From: Lachnospiraceae bacterium
GTDB lineage: Bacteria > Bacillota > Clostridia > Lachnospirales > Lachnospiraceae
Length of the DNA stretch: 64,000 bases
Assembly: GCA_016281605.1 (NCBI GenBank)
Contig: JAEEJA010000001.1
Span: 1 to 64,000, forward strand
Direction: 5' to 3'
In this document: positions 1-8,571 of the stretch, in pieces
Numbering within the stretch: position 1 is the stretch's first letter
How the letters are laid out: every line of letters begins with the position of its first letter
The notes under the pieces: generated by a model
Told to the model about the DNA's origin: nothing
What the model saw: only the letters and a program-made list of their open reading frames with translations
Databases searched by the model: none
Position numbers and translations under genes: made by a program

Positions 1-65
1 CATTTACTACTTTTAATCCATGATTTTATACACTTTATTCAGTTGTCAAGCTACATTTTTTATGT

Positions 66-93
66 AAAATATTTATCTTTTGATAAATATTTT
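66..93. terminator. A/T-rich perfect hairpin downstream of ligA
   Basis: A perfect 12-bp stem (66-77 with 82-93) closes a TTTT loop. It lies about 90 bp past the end of the minus-strand ligase gene. It could act as a weak terminator or protect an mRNA 3' end, but no clean U-run follows on either strand, so the role is inferred. The rest of 1-183 holds only the second hairpin listed next; I see no gene. Confidence 0.35.
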
Positions 94-124
94 TACCCTT
101 TTTTGTTTTAAATTAGTTTAGTTT

Positions 125-173
125 TCGGACAGTCTCACCTACGATCTAGCTTAGAGGTGGAGGATTTCTCCGA
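125..173 (-). other. Structured hairpin just after ligA, possible IS200/IS605 end remnant
   Basis: Reading the minus strand, a 5-bp outer stem (TCGGA/TCCGA) encloses an inner CACCT/AGGTG stem whose loop contains CTAAGCTAGATCG. This layout resembles my recollection of the subterminal hairpin at the right end of IS200/IS605 elements. No TnpA or TnpB gene is in the window, so it would be a remnant. An intrinsic terminator variant or a plain structured 3' UTR is equally possible. It starts about 10 bp after the ligA stop. Confidence 0.25.
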
Positions 174-183
174 CTGAGTTAAA

Positions 184-2151
184 TCAGGTAAATCTTTCCA
201 TGAATTCTTCTTCAGTAATTATAGGAATCTGAAGCTCTATAGCTTTTTTGTTCTTTGAAGATCTGCTTTTATTATCGTTATTAATAAGATACGAGGTTTT
301 AGAGCTTACACTTCCTGAAACCTTTCCACCCTTATCTTCTATATACTTCTTAAGCACACTTCTGTTTTCATAATGATTCAGAGATCCTGTAACAACAAAA
401 GTAAGCCCTGTAAGCAAATCATCACCCGCTTCTGAATCCATATTCACCTTTTTAATTATAATAAAATTCAAAAGATTATCTATAATTTTTATGTTCTTTT
501 CATCAGCAAAAAAATCAGAAATTGATTTGGCTGTTATATCTCCTATACCGTCTATTTCGCACATTTCATCAGCTGATGCTTCTCTTATTTTATCAAAATC
601 ATATGAAAAATATCTACAAATTATGCGTGCTGTGGAAAGGCCAACATTTGATATTCCAAGTGCATTGATAAAGTTTGGCAAATCCGGATTTTTAGAGTCA
701 TCGACTGATTTACATATATTTTCAAATGACTTTTCTTTAAAGCCTTCCATCGCTAATATTTCTTCTTTATGATCCTTCAATCTGTATATATCGGCCGGTT
801 CACTTATTAAGCCTCTCTCTATAAACTTTTCTATAGTCTTAACAGAAAGCCCCTCAATATTCATGGCATCTCTGCTTACAAACAGCTCAAAGAAATTAAT
901 CTGCTTGGCCGCACAATCGGAATTAGGACACATAAGAACAGTGGAGCCCGCCTCTGTCAAAAGCTCTGTTTTACATCCACACACAGGACACGAATCCGGA
1001 ATCCTTAATGTATCAGACATTGTCAGATTTTCAGATATTTGTGGAATTATCATATTAGCCTTATAAACCTTGATTTTATCTCCCTCGCCGAGTTTCAACT
1101 GTTTTACTATACTTACATTATGAACACTGGCTCTCTGAACAGTAGTTCCCTCGAGCTCCACAGGTTCAAAAACAGCTATTGGATTTATAAGTCCGGTTCT
1201 CGAAGCATTCCACTCAACATAAATAAGACTTGTCTCCATGGTCTCATCCTGCCACTTAAATGCAATTGCATTGCGAGGAAACTTAGCCGTGCTTCCAAGC
1301 GACTCTCCATATGCTATATCATCTAAAAGAAGCACTAAACCATCTGAAGGAAAATCATTATCTATTATTTTATCCTGAAAGAGCTGAAGCTTTTCAAGTA
1401 TATTATCTTTATTTACTCTCTCATAACTAACCACATCAAATCCCTGATTTTTAAGGAAGACACACTTATCTTCATTGGAATTATTAAAATCAGGTGATAT
1501 GCCATTTTCAGTTGCACTTACAAGTGAAAATGCAAAAAAAGAAACCTTTCTTGCGGCTGTGACACTGCTATCTAACTGTCTAACCGAGCCACTGCAGAGA
1601 TTTCTGGGGTTTTTATACTTTTCCTCTTCCGGAAGTTCATTATTTATCTTTTCAAACTGCGAATAGGTGATAACTGCTTCTCCTCTAAGAACTAATTTAC
1701 CCTTATATGGTATCCTTAAAGGAACATTGGTAAATGTTCTGGCATTGGCTGTTATAACTTCTCCCACAACTCCGTTTCCTCTTGTAACAGCCATAGTAAG
1801 CTCTCCTGCTTCGTATGTAAGAACAACTGTTAATCCATCTAATTTCCATGAAAGAAGACCTTCTTTATCACCCAACCACTGTCTTAATTCTTCTCTTTCC
1901 TTGGTTTTATCAAGTGAAAGCATCGGACGCTCATGAGTAAACTTAGGAAGTTCACTTAAAACTTCATATCCAACCCTCTGAGTAGGACTGTTTGAAAGGA
2001 TAGTGCCTGTTTTTTCTTCCAGTTCTTTAAGCTCATCATACATATTATCATAATCATAATTACTCATGATTTCATCCTGCCCCTGATAGTACACCTTGGC
2101 AGCTTCATTTAGTGTATAGATAAGCTCTTTCATCTTACTTATGTCACTCAT
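184..2151 (-). CDS. ligA: Divergent NAD-dependent DNA ligase (LigA family)
   Basis: This 655-residue protein has the full LigA layout: N-terminal Ia domain, nucleotidyltransferase domain with the KLDG motif (K103), OB fold, C4 zinc finger (CPVCG and CPNSDC), helix-hairpin-helix region and C-terminal BRCT domain. Family members seal nicks in DNA using NAD+. It is not canonical. Against E. coli LigA, His23 and Asp32 of the NMN-binding pocket align with Tyr22 and Asn31, Glu113 with Ser101, and the motif IV lysine (K290) with Leu275, while Tyr35, Asp36, K115 and K314 are kept. TRGDG reads TRGNG. The alignment was done by eye. A good Shine-Dalgarno (GGGAGGAG) sits inside the end of the upstream gene, which it overlaps by 8 bp. 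A second canonical LigA may exist elsewhere in the genome; that is inference. Confidence 0.85.
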   Translation of the reverse strand: MSDISKMKELIYTLNEAAKVYYQGQDEIMSNYDYDNMYDELKELEEKTGTILSNSPTQRVGYEVLSELPKFTHERPMLSLDKTKEREELRQWLGDKEGLLSWKLDGLTVVLTYEAGELTMAVTRGNGVVGEVITANARTFTNVPLRIPYKGKLVLRGEAVITYSQFEKINNELPEEEKYKNPRNLCSGSVRQLDSSVTAARKVSFFAFSLVSATENGISPDFNNSNEDKCVFLKNQGFDVVSYERVNKDNILEKLQLFQDKIIDNDFPSDGLVLLLDDIAYGESLGSTAKFPRNAIAFKWQDETMETSLIYVEWNASRTGLINPIAVFEPVELEGTTVQRASVHNVSIVKQLKLGEGDKIKVYKANMIIPQISENLTMSDTLRIPDSCPVCGCKTELLTEAGSTVLMCPNSDCAAKQINFFELFVSRDAMNIEGLSVKTIEKFIERGLISEPADIYRLKDHKEEILAMEGFKEKSFENICKSVDDSKNPDLPNFINALGISNVGLSTARIICRYFSYDFDKIREASADEMCEIDGIGDITAKSISDFFADEKNIKIIDNLLNFIIIKKVNMDSEAGDDLLTGLTFVVTGSLNHYENRSVLKKYIEDKGGKVSGSVSSKTSYLINNDNKSRSSKNKKAIELQIPIITEEEFMERFT

Positions 2152-2923
2152 GCCTCTCCTCCCTTTTCTCTTTAGTCTGGGTTTTGGCTAAGCCCGTCTG
2201 AAATTCAAGACTTTCAATCTCTTTTTCACTCAATTCTCTATACTCTCCAGGTTTCATCCTTTCAAGCCTAATATCCATAATGCGTACTCTTTTAAGAGAC
2301 AAAACTCTGTAACCTAAAGCCTTACACATACGTCTTATCTGACGATTGATTCCCTGAGTTAAAATTATATCAAATGTACAATCATCAATTCTTGTAACTG
2401 TACACTTTCTTGTATAAGCATCTATTTTTTTCTCATCATCTACTATATGAATTCCTTGAGAAAGCCTTTTTATATCATCATCCCTTATGTGTTTATGGAG
2501 TTTTACTACATACTCTTTTTCATGATGATTACGACTCTTCATGATCCTGTCCGCAAGTTCTCCGTAATCCGTAAGGAGCAGTAATCCTTCTGATTCCTTA
2601 TCAAGTCTCCCGATAGGATATACTCTTTCAGGATAATTTATATAATCAATTACATTTTGTATTTTTTTACCATTTTCCTTTTCGGCAGTGGTACAAACTA
2701 TTCCTCTCGGCTTATAAAAAACCAGAACATGCTTCTTTTCTTTAAGAGATGTAAGCATACTACCATCTACACAAACTCTGTCCTCTGAAGAGACTTTATC
2801 TCCCATTAAAGCAACTCTATCATTTATGGTAATCCTGCCTTCACTTACAAGCTTATCTGCCTGCCTTCTGGAACAATACCCTACATCGCTTAAATACTTA
2901 TTTATGCGAATCTGCATACTCAT
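2144..2923 (-). CDS. rluF: 23S rRNA pseudouridine synthase, RluF-like
   Basis: A 259-residue RsuA/RluB/RluE/RluF-family synthase, which isomerises a uridine in 23S rRNA. Residues about 4-45 form an S4 RNA-binding domain. The catalytic loop GRLDKESEGLL carries the active-site Asp, and QGINRQIRRMC is the conserved C-terminal motif. The HHEKEY motif and the RIMDI segment near the end match E. coli RluF (U2604 modification) better than RluB, so I favour RluF, but the exact target uridine is inferred. The gene lies 2 bp after the upstream membrane-protein gene and overlaps ligA by 8 bp, so the three are probably one transcript. The last 15 residues are charged and low complexity. Confidence 0.82.
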   Translation of the reverse strand: MSMQIRINKYLSDVGYCSRRQADKLVSEGRITINDRVALMGDKVSSEDRVCVDGSMLTSLKEKKHVLVFYKPRGIVCTTAEKENGKKIQNVIDYINYPERVYPIGRLDKESEGLLLLTDYGELADRIMKSRNHHEKEYVVKLHKHIRDDDIKRLSQGIHIVDDEKKIDAYTRKCTVTRIDDCTFDIILTQGINRQIRRMCKALGYRVLSLKRVRIMDIRLERMKPGEYRELSEKEIESLEFQTGLAKTQTKEKREERHE

Positions 2924-2925
2924 GA

Positions 2926-3753
2926 TTAATTCTTCTTTTTATTCTTTTTGTTTTTATCCTTATCTTTTGACTTACTCGAATCCTTTTTCTCATCAGATTT
3001 ATTAGACTTTTCCGAATCTTTATCTTCTGAAGAATCACTTTCAAATGTAGCTTCATTATCTATATTTTCAATACTTTCTTCTTCGCTGTCAGCTTCTGTC
3101 TTTTCTTTAAGCATCTGATAGAATTGTCCAACTTTTTCATCGTTCTTTATAACATCATAAAGCTCAGATGAAACCTGAGAAGACATATCCTTTACTATCT
3201 GTAGTTGGTCAAGAGTATTCATAACCTCCTGCTCTTCGCTGTTGAGTGCCCCCATAAACACCTTAAAGTTACCTTCCTCATCCTCTGTTACGTAGAGAGC
3301 TGAAAGAGATGGGATAAGAGTATCTATATTATAAATCTTTACATTATACCTGGCATAAACTCTGTAAGTCCCCTGTACAGCGTTTAGTACAAGACACTCA
3401 AAATCAGAATAGCCCTCAACATACTCAGCCTCTGTTAGAAGCTTCTGCTGCTGAACGTTATTTATATCACTTACGCATTCCTCTAATTCAGTCATATCAA
3501 CCTTCTGCTTAGCATCATAGTACTTAGCAACAAGCTTGTTAATCTCCTTTTGTACTTCCTTATCATCCTTACCAAATGTAGTACTCACAGCACCAAAGGT
3601 TGCAATCTTAGAGTAATCAATCTTTAGTTCTCCGATACCAAAAACATGTGCAAGATTTATATTATTAGGAGCAAGCATAGAAAACGGAAGCATACCTAAT
3701 ATCATTATTGTAAAAACAATTATTACTGTTTGAAATTTGCTTTTAGCACTCAT
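2926..3753 (-). CDS. Membrane-anchored protein with NTF2-like-looking middle region
   Basis: A 275-residue protein I cannot name. One hydrophobic segment near residues 7-30 is probably a membrane anchor. Residues about 50-200 contain a pattern (paired helices, then YRVYARYNVKIYN and SALYVTEDEEGNFKVF strands) resembling NTF2-like domains of clostridial secreted proteins. The last 60 residues are a Ser/Asp/Lys/Glu-rich tail ending in poly-lysine. I start at 3753, where ATG follows a strong GGAGGATATA; the longer open frame begins inside the tRNA-Arg gene and is artefactual. It lies just downstream of tRNA-Arg and is probably co-transcribed with rluF and ligA. Confidence 0.6.
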   Translation of the reverse strand: MSAKSKFQTVIIVFTIMILGMLPFSMLAPNNINLAHVFGIGELKIDYSKIATFGAVSTTFGKDDKEVQKEINKLVAKYYDAKQKVDMTELEECVSDINNVQQQKLLTEAEYVEGYSDFECLVLNAVQGTYRVYARYNVKIYNIDTLIPSLSALYVTEDEEGNFKVFMGALNSEEQEVMNTLDQLQIVKDMSSQVSSELYDVIKNDEKVGQFYQMLKEKTEADSEEESIENIDNEATFESDSSEDKDSEKSNKSDEKKDSSKSKDKDKNKKNKKKN

Positions 3754-3775
3754 TATATCCTCCAAAACTAAAATT

Positions 3776-3847
3776 CGCGTCTGAAGGGAATTGAACCCCC
3801 GCACGCGGCTCCGGAGGCCACTGCTCTATCCACTGAGCTACAGACGC
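3776..3847 (-). tRNA. tRNA-Arg (anticodon CCG)
   Basis: A complete cloverleaf folds on the minus strand: 7-bp acceptor stem GCGTCTG/CAGACGC, D-arm GCTC/GAGC, anticodon stem GTGGC/GCCGC with loop CTCCGGA (anticodon CCG, reading CGG), and T-arm with TTCAATT. It is 72 nt including discriminator G, and CCA is not encoded. It sits 22 bp upstream of the membrane-protein gene, so processing from a shared transcript is possible. Confidence 0.95.
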
Positions 3848-3856
3848 ATATAAAAC

Positions 3857-3892
3857 TACGAGGTGCCAAAATACCTTTAAAGACACCTCGTA
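3857..3892 (-). terminator. Hairpin between surface-protein gene and tRNA-Arg
   Basis: A 9-bp stem (3857-3865 with 3884-3892, core ACGAGGTG/CACCTCGT) follows the stop of the minus-strand surface-protein gene by about 55 bp, and AGTTTTATAT follows it. It is a plausible intrinsic terminator for that gene, ending about 10 bp before the tRNA-Arg 5' end. The U-run is short, so partial read-through is possible. Confidence 0.55.
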
Positions 3893-3947
3893 AAATAATA
3901 TCATATTTGATTCTTTTCGGCAAGAGCAAAAGCAAAAAAGTCTAATA

Positions 3948-6900
3948 CTATTCTATAATAACATTTACCTTCTTAGTCATTCCGTTAAAGGTTTTTAAGC
4001 AAATTTTAGCACTCCCCTTTTTCTTAGCACTTATAAAACAATCATGTTTACCTTGTTTTATAAGTTTACATACACTCTCACCTGCTATGGTTTTATATTT
4101 CATCTTATAGCTATAAGCTTTTTTCCCAAAAGTAACCTTTATCTTTTTTCTTTTTCCGGTTTTAAGTCTTATAGTCTTACACGCAAGCTTTTTAGGCGCT
4201 TTCATGACTTTAACAGTTATTATTCTTCGGCTGTTATCCCTTGCTATAAGCCTTACCTTTGTTGTTCCGGTCCTAAGTGCTTTTATCTTATAACCCTTAG
4301 CAGTTTTGGTAACACTTACACATATCTTTGAATTTTCAGGTAGATTGATCTCAGAAACATTATCATCCTTGAATTTTATCTTTTCTCCTCTTCCAAGCTT
4401 TAACTTCTTTATGCGAACAACCGTAGATGTAGAGGGATATGTTTTTTCGCGTATATCTGTGTTATAAACATTTACACCGGCTCCTGAAGACGCGGATGAG
4501 TAAATGTTATTTACAGTATTCTCACTTAAATGTGAACCTGATTTTGTAGTTGTATCGCTTTTGTCTCCACTTTGAGAGCTTGTTCCGGCATTTCCATCTG
4601 AATTATTTTGTCCTCCCTGATTTGCGTTCTTATCTGTTTTTTTCCAGTTAGTGTAAAGTGTAAGGGTTTCTCCATGTGATACAGGCTTGTATATAATCTC
4701 TTCATTCTCATACCGCCTTTCCGACTTATCAGTCCAATAGTCAAATGTATACCCTTCTCTTGTAAATACACATTTATCAAGCTTTACAGCTTCATAAAGT
4801 GATACCTTTCGCACTTCCATACTGCCATTAGAATTCTCAGATATGTATTTAATATAATAATACAAATCCTCTTTTGATTTAATATTATCTCCTACATCTA
4901 TAAATCTTAACTCTTTATTTCCCTCAGAATTTGCAAAATCTACATACTCTTTAGAACTCGAATCTTTTGTAGCATATATATCTTTCGTTCCAAGAGTATA
5001 CTCATCCTCATATGAAATCTCTGTTTGAGGATTTAAAAGCATCTTATCCGCAGGACACTCATAGAAAGCTCTCTCACAGATTTGTTCCACACTTTTAGGT
5101 ATGATTATAAATTTAAGTCTGTGACAACCCGCAAATGCATAGGGACCTATCTTTTTAACACTCTCAGGAATCCTATAGTCAGTAGCACTATCTATAAGAC
5201 CTATCAGCTCATCCTTATTTTTATTATATAAAGCCTCTTCATTATCATCTCCTGCATAGTACGGATTATTATCAGATACCTGTATACTTTTTAAGTCTTT
5301 AAGTGCCCATATAAGGAGTCCTAATTTATCTTTTATATCATCACTTACATTTTCTCCGATAATAAGTCTGGCTATTTTTTCTTTACTCAGCTCTTCACTT
5401 TTAATATCCGATAATACCTTTTCTACTGCATTATCTGTATTGATAGTCAGAGCCTGGGCAGTTGCAGATATACTTTTATCTTTTTCAAGCTTATATATTT
5501 TCTCAAGTGTCACCTCATAAGTTGCAGTACCATATGGACTTATGTAGATTAATTTTTTCTCTCCTTCACTCTTTATTAAAGCTTTACTTTCACCAATTGC
5601 ACTTAAATCACTTATATAATAATCCTTTATCTCAGGGTTTTCTGATTGTAAATAAAGCTTTTCTATATCTTCATAGGTATTTGCTTTCTTAGATACTATC
5701 AGTTTCTCGCTTTTTTGTGTATCTTTAAAATTTAAGTTTAATGTTGCATTTACCTCAAGAGGTACCCACTTTGCAGTAAATGTAACTGTATCTGATGACT
5801 TAGAAGAAAGGTTTTTCACCTCTTCTCCTTCCTTATAACCTATGCTTACTCCTTTATTTTTTAACTCCCACTCCTTAAATTCATACCCCGGAACCGTATA
5901 TGTACACTTATTAAGCTTTACCTCCTCATCATACTTTACCTTTTGGGATGGAACAGTACCGTAGGCCCCACTTCCCATAGAAGTAGAATAACCATTTTTA
6001 TACACTATATTATATGTTATAGGATTATAAATCATGTAAATATTATGATCTGTTGTACTTGTAACTACAGTATCTTTTGTTATCCTGCTTCCTCCTGTAA
6101 GAGAATTGTAAATTCCCGAAAAGACATAACCGGTTATATCGGAAACACTTGCTTTAAGATAAGTTATAAATCCTCCATAGGTTTCTCCAACTTTATACTC
6201 CTGTCTTAAAGATGTGGGATTACCCTTATAATCACAGACCGTCACCACACAATAGATTCCCTTCTCCCAGACTGCGTAAAGCACTCCTCCTGCTGCATCC
6301 AGCTGACTTATACTTACCTTATCTCCTGCATAAAATCTCTTAGTTTTATCCTCACTTTCCCAATATAAAAATCTATAACGATAATTACCTGTCTTTTGAG
6401 AATTCCAATCCCAATCATTTTTAGGATCAGGTATTGTTATATCAGTTCCCGGAGCAAAAGAAAGGATATTCTGATTAGTACTGTCAAGTCTGTCGCTGAA
6501 AACTATTTCGGAACTGTTTATCTGCCAGACAGCATAAAACTTATTATCAAATATATCGAGTTCAGTACTTGTTAATGTCTGACCGGCATTTGCTCCGATA
6601 GTGTTATCAGCATTTCTCCAATATAAAAATGTATAATTTTTATTATCTGCAAACCAGTACCATCCAGGATACTTCTGTGGATTTGGTAAAACAAGCGAAT
6701 CAGAAGCACCAACAGGTATACTTGCATACTGACCGCTGCCGTCATTTACGTGAAAGTCCACCGTCCTTATACCACTCCCAACTTCCGATGAAGAGCCACC
6801 GGGATTACTCGAACTTCCCGATCCGGCGTTATACTCCGGATTAGCAAATCTTGCAATATAATAATTATGAGTTGTATCACTTATCTTTTTTCGAAGAGCA

Positions 6901-7349
6901 ATATTTATGATGGGCGCTTCTCTTAAGCTGCTGTTTGTTTTGAGATTGGCATTTTGACTTGAAGAAGCTGTAAGACCTGTAGTAGATGCTGACAATGTGG
7001 AACTGCCGTCAGTCCAGATTAAAAGAGCATTAAAGTTTTTTCCTTTTACACTTACTGTTGCCAGACCGCTATCATCAAATGATAGTGTTATACTCTCTGC
7101 CTGAGGTATATTTGATTCTTTTTTTGTATTAATATAACCATCAGAAAGATCTGTTATGGTCGAACCATGTTTATTCTGTATGGATGTATAAGAATCTGTA
7201 CTCGAGTTTTTTATGAGTGAGTAGCTGCTTTGGGCCAAAGCATGAATCGGTTCAACTCCAAAAATTACGCATTCCGTAAAGATATTTAAAAGGAGTGAAA
7301 ACACCATAAAAACAGCTATATATCTTTTATATTTAAAATATTTTTTCAC
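3948..7349 (-). CDS. Large secreted InlB-repeat surface protein
   Basis: A 1133-residue exported protein. Residues 1-40 form a signal peptide (basic start, hydrophobic core, ALAQ cleavage region). At least four InlB B / Listeria-Bacteroides type repeats are visible, each with a YxFxxW strand and a (Y/L)xxxW ending (YAVWQ, YAVWE, TAKWVP, YTNWK). Between the third and fourth is a short BspA-like leucine-rich segment (IPESVKKIGPYAFAGC). A Ser/Gly/Gln/Asn-rich linker follows, then two lysine-rich beta-domains of about 75 residues at the C-terminus. No LPXTG motif or SLH domain is visible, so the mode of wall attachment is unknown. The start is GTG with a strong AGGAGGATATACA. It lies 11 bp after the DUF5688 gene, suggesting an operon. 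Adhesion is a reasonable inference, not shown. Confidence 0.75.
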   Translation of the reverse strand: MKKYFKYKRYIAVFMVFSLLLNIFTECVIFGVEPIHALAQSSYSLIKNSSTDSYTSIQNKHGSTITDLSDGYINTKKESNIPQAESITLSFDDSGLATVSVKGKNFNALLIWTDGSSTLSASTTGLTASSSQNANLKTNSSLREAPIINIALRKKISDTTHNYYIARFANPEYNAGSGSSSNPGGSSSEVGSGIRTVDFHVNDGSGQYASIPVGASDSLVLPNPQKYPGWYWFADNKNYTFLYWRNADNTIGANAGQTLTSTELDIFDNKFYAVWQINSSEIVFSDRLDSTNQNILSFAPGTDITIPDPKNDWDWNSQKTGNYRYRFLYWESEDKTKRFYAGDKVSISQLDAAGGVLYAVWEKGIYCVVTVCDYKGNPTSLRQEYKVGETYGGFITYLKASVSDITGYVFSGIYNSLTGGSRITKDTVVTSTTDHNIYMIYNPITYNIVYKNGYSTSMGSGAYGTVPSQKVKYDEEVKLNKCTYTVPGYEFKEWELKNKGVSIGYKEGEEVKNLSSKSSDTVTFTAKWVPLEVNATLNLNFKDTQKSEKLIVSKKANTYEDIEKLYLQSENPEIKDYYISDLSAIGESKALIKSEGEKKLIYISPYGTATYEVTLEKIYKLEKDKSISATAQALTINTDNAVEKVLSDIKSEELSKEKIARLIIGENVSDDIKDKLGLLIWALKDLKSIQVSDNNPYYAGDDNEEALYNKNKDELIGLIDSATDYRIPESVKKIGPYAFAGCHRLKFIIIPKSVEQICERAFYECPADKMLLNPQTEISYEDEYTLGTKDIYATKDSSSKEYVDFANSEGNKELRFIDVGDNIKSKEDLYYYIKYISENSNGSMEVRKVSLYEAVKLDKCVFTREGYTFDYWTDKSERRYENEEIIYKPVSHGETLTLYTNWKKTDKNANQGGQNNSDGNAGTSSQSGDKSDTTTKSGSHLSENTVNNIYSSASSGAGVNVYNTDIREKTYPSTSTVVRIKKLKLGRGEKIKFKDDNVSEINLPENSKICVSVTKTAKGYKIKALRTGTTKVRLIARDNSRRIITVKVMKAPKKLACKTIRLKTGKRKKIKVTFGKKAYSYKMKYKTIAGESVCKLIKQGKHDCFISAKKKGSAKICLKTFNGMTKKVNVIIE

Positions 7350-7360
7350 TGTATATCCTC

Positions 7361-8278
7361 CTAATATTCTATTATTTTCATTTGTTTTTTATTGATATCA
7401 TAATAGTACAGGCTATCGGATAATATTTCCTGTGGCTTAATGACAGTATGATTTACGTCCTTTATCATATCAATCATATTGTGTATATCAATCATGTTAT
7501 CATTTATAATTATTGTTTCATGCACACTGCTGGGTATAAGAAAAAATCCCTTTTTAAAAATTTTTGCTAACTTCTTTATAACACTTTCATAAAGGATGCT
7601 GGTTGCGCCATTTATCTGATATTTATTACTTACCACAAGTATATCTTTTTTTATATCAACTTCAGATAATTTACATTCTGATAAGTCTTTTCTGGTAAAA
7701 AGCATCTGCAAAAAATCATCCATTTTATATATACATGCTGGCAATATTCTCTCTGTATTTTTTCGTGCTAGTTTTAATAATTTTTCTGTATTTAAAGTAC
7801 TATCTTCTTCTTTAAATGTATCGAATAAATCGTTTGTAATTCTCATACTCGACACGCTGTTATCTTTAACAGATATAACCAGATGAAAGCTTACACATAG
7901 ATCCAGGTATTCCCAGTGTGGAATAGTATCAAGAATAGCAGAATTCATGTCTTTTGATACTAATTTCATCACTATATTATCTTTATTATGTTCAAAAGAC
8001 AGATCTATATTATCAAACTCTTTTTCTTTAATACTTTTAAAGTATTTCTTAAGAATCCAATCACATATTTCTTCTATTGCGATTCCCTTTCTGTAGCAAT
8101 TATATAAATCCTTCACATAAAAATTAGGTGAAACCCTACAATCACTTTTATAAACAGTTATTGCTTCAAGATTTATAGAATTGTTTTTTATGATTGTCTC
8201 TTCATAGACTTCGTATTCTTCTCCAAAGAGCACTTTTAAGCGCTTAACAATCTCATCCTTAAACTTTATATATTCCAT
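7361..8278 (-). CDS. DUF5688 family protein
   Basis: A 305-residue soluble protein matching my recollection of DUF5688, a Lachnospiraceae family of unknown function: N-terminal FKDEIVKRL helix, the middle HWEYLDLCVSF segment, NGATSILYE, and a C-terminal IPSSVHETIII followed by LSDSLYYYD. No catalytic motif or membrane segment is evident. I start at the internal ATG at 8278, which follows AAGAAAGGAAA; the open frame upstream of it lacks a ribosome site. It precedes the InlB-repeat gene by 11 bp. A role linked to that surface protein is only suggested by position. Confidence 0.7.
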   Translation of the reverse strand: MEYIKFKDEIVKRLKVLFGEEYEVYEETIIKNNSINLEAITVYKSDCRVSPNFYVKDLYNCYRKGIAIEEICDWILKKYFKSIKEKEFDNIDLSFEHNKDNIVMKLVSKDMNSAILDTIPHWEYLDLCVSFHLVISVKDNSVSSMRITNDLFDTFKEEDSTLNTEKLLKLARKNTERILPACIYKMDDFLQMLFTRKDLSECKLSEVDIKKDILVVSNKYQINGATSILYESVIKKLAKIFKKGFFLIPSSVHETIIINDNMIDIHNMIDMIKDVNHTVIKPQEILSDSLYYYDINKKQMKIIEY

Positions 8279-8455
8279 CCAATGTTTCCTTTCTTTATAT
8301 TTTCTTGATTTTTTTAACCGGATATAAGGTGAACACAGTGTTCTTGTTAATGTATACATTTAGAATATTATCAAAAACAATAACAAAAATCTATTTACCA
8401 AATTTCATAAAAAAAACAAATGAATATTTACATTTGTCTTGAAAAAATCAAAAAA

Positions 8456-8530
8456 GCCAATCATAAAATCACATTTTATTGTAAGATGTGCTAATTTGAC
8501 ACCTACAATTTGTTAGATTTTACCATTGAC
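8456..8530 (-). terminator. Long hairpin terminator after ribF
   Basis: On the minus strand a 15-position stem with one mismatch (8516-8530 with 8456-8470) is followed by TTTTTTGATTTTTTC. The loop between holds a second partial dyad (TTGTAGGTGT against CACATCTTACAA). It begins about 40 bp past the ribF stop and probably ends the rimP-to-ribF operon. The remainder of 8279-8571 is AT-rich with no gene that I can see. Confidence 0.65.
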
Positions 8531-8571
8531 TTTTATATATCTCTTTATTTTTGGCACTTTTAGAACCTTCC

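Noticed and set aside
3754..3804. Upstream extension of the membrane-protein gene
   Set aside because: It runs into tRNA-Arg and skips a strong GGAGG-ATG start at 3753.
8360..8455. Small gene or promoter in AT-rich DNA upstream of DUF5688
   Set aside because: No promoter with acceptable spacing and no open frame with a ribosome site; presumably the promoter is too degenerate to call.
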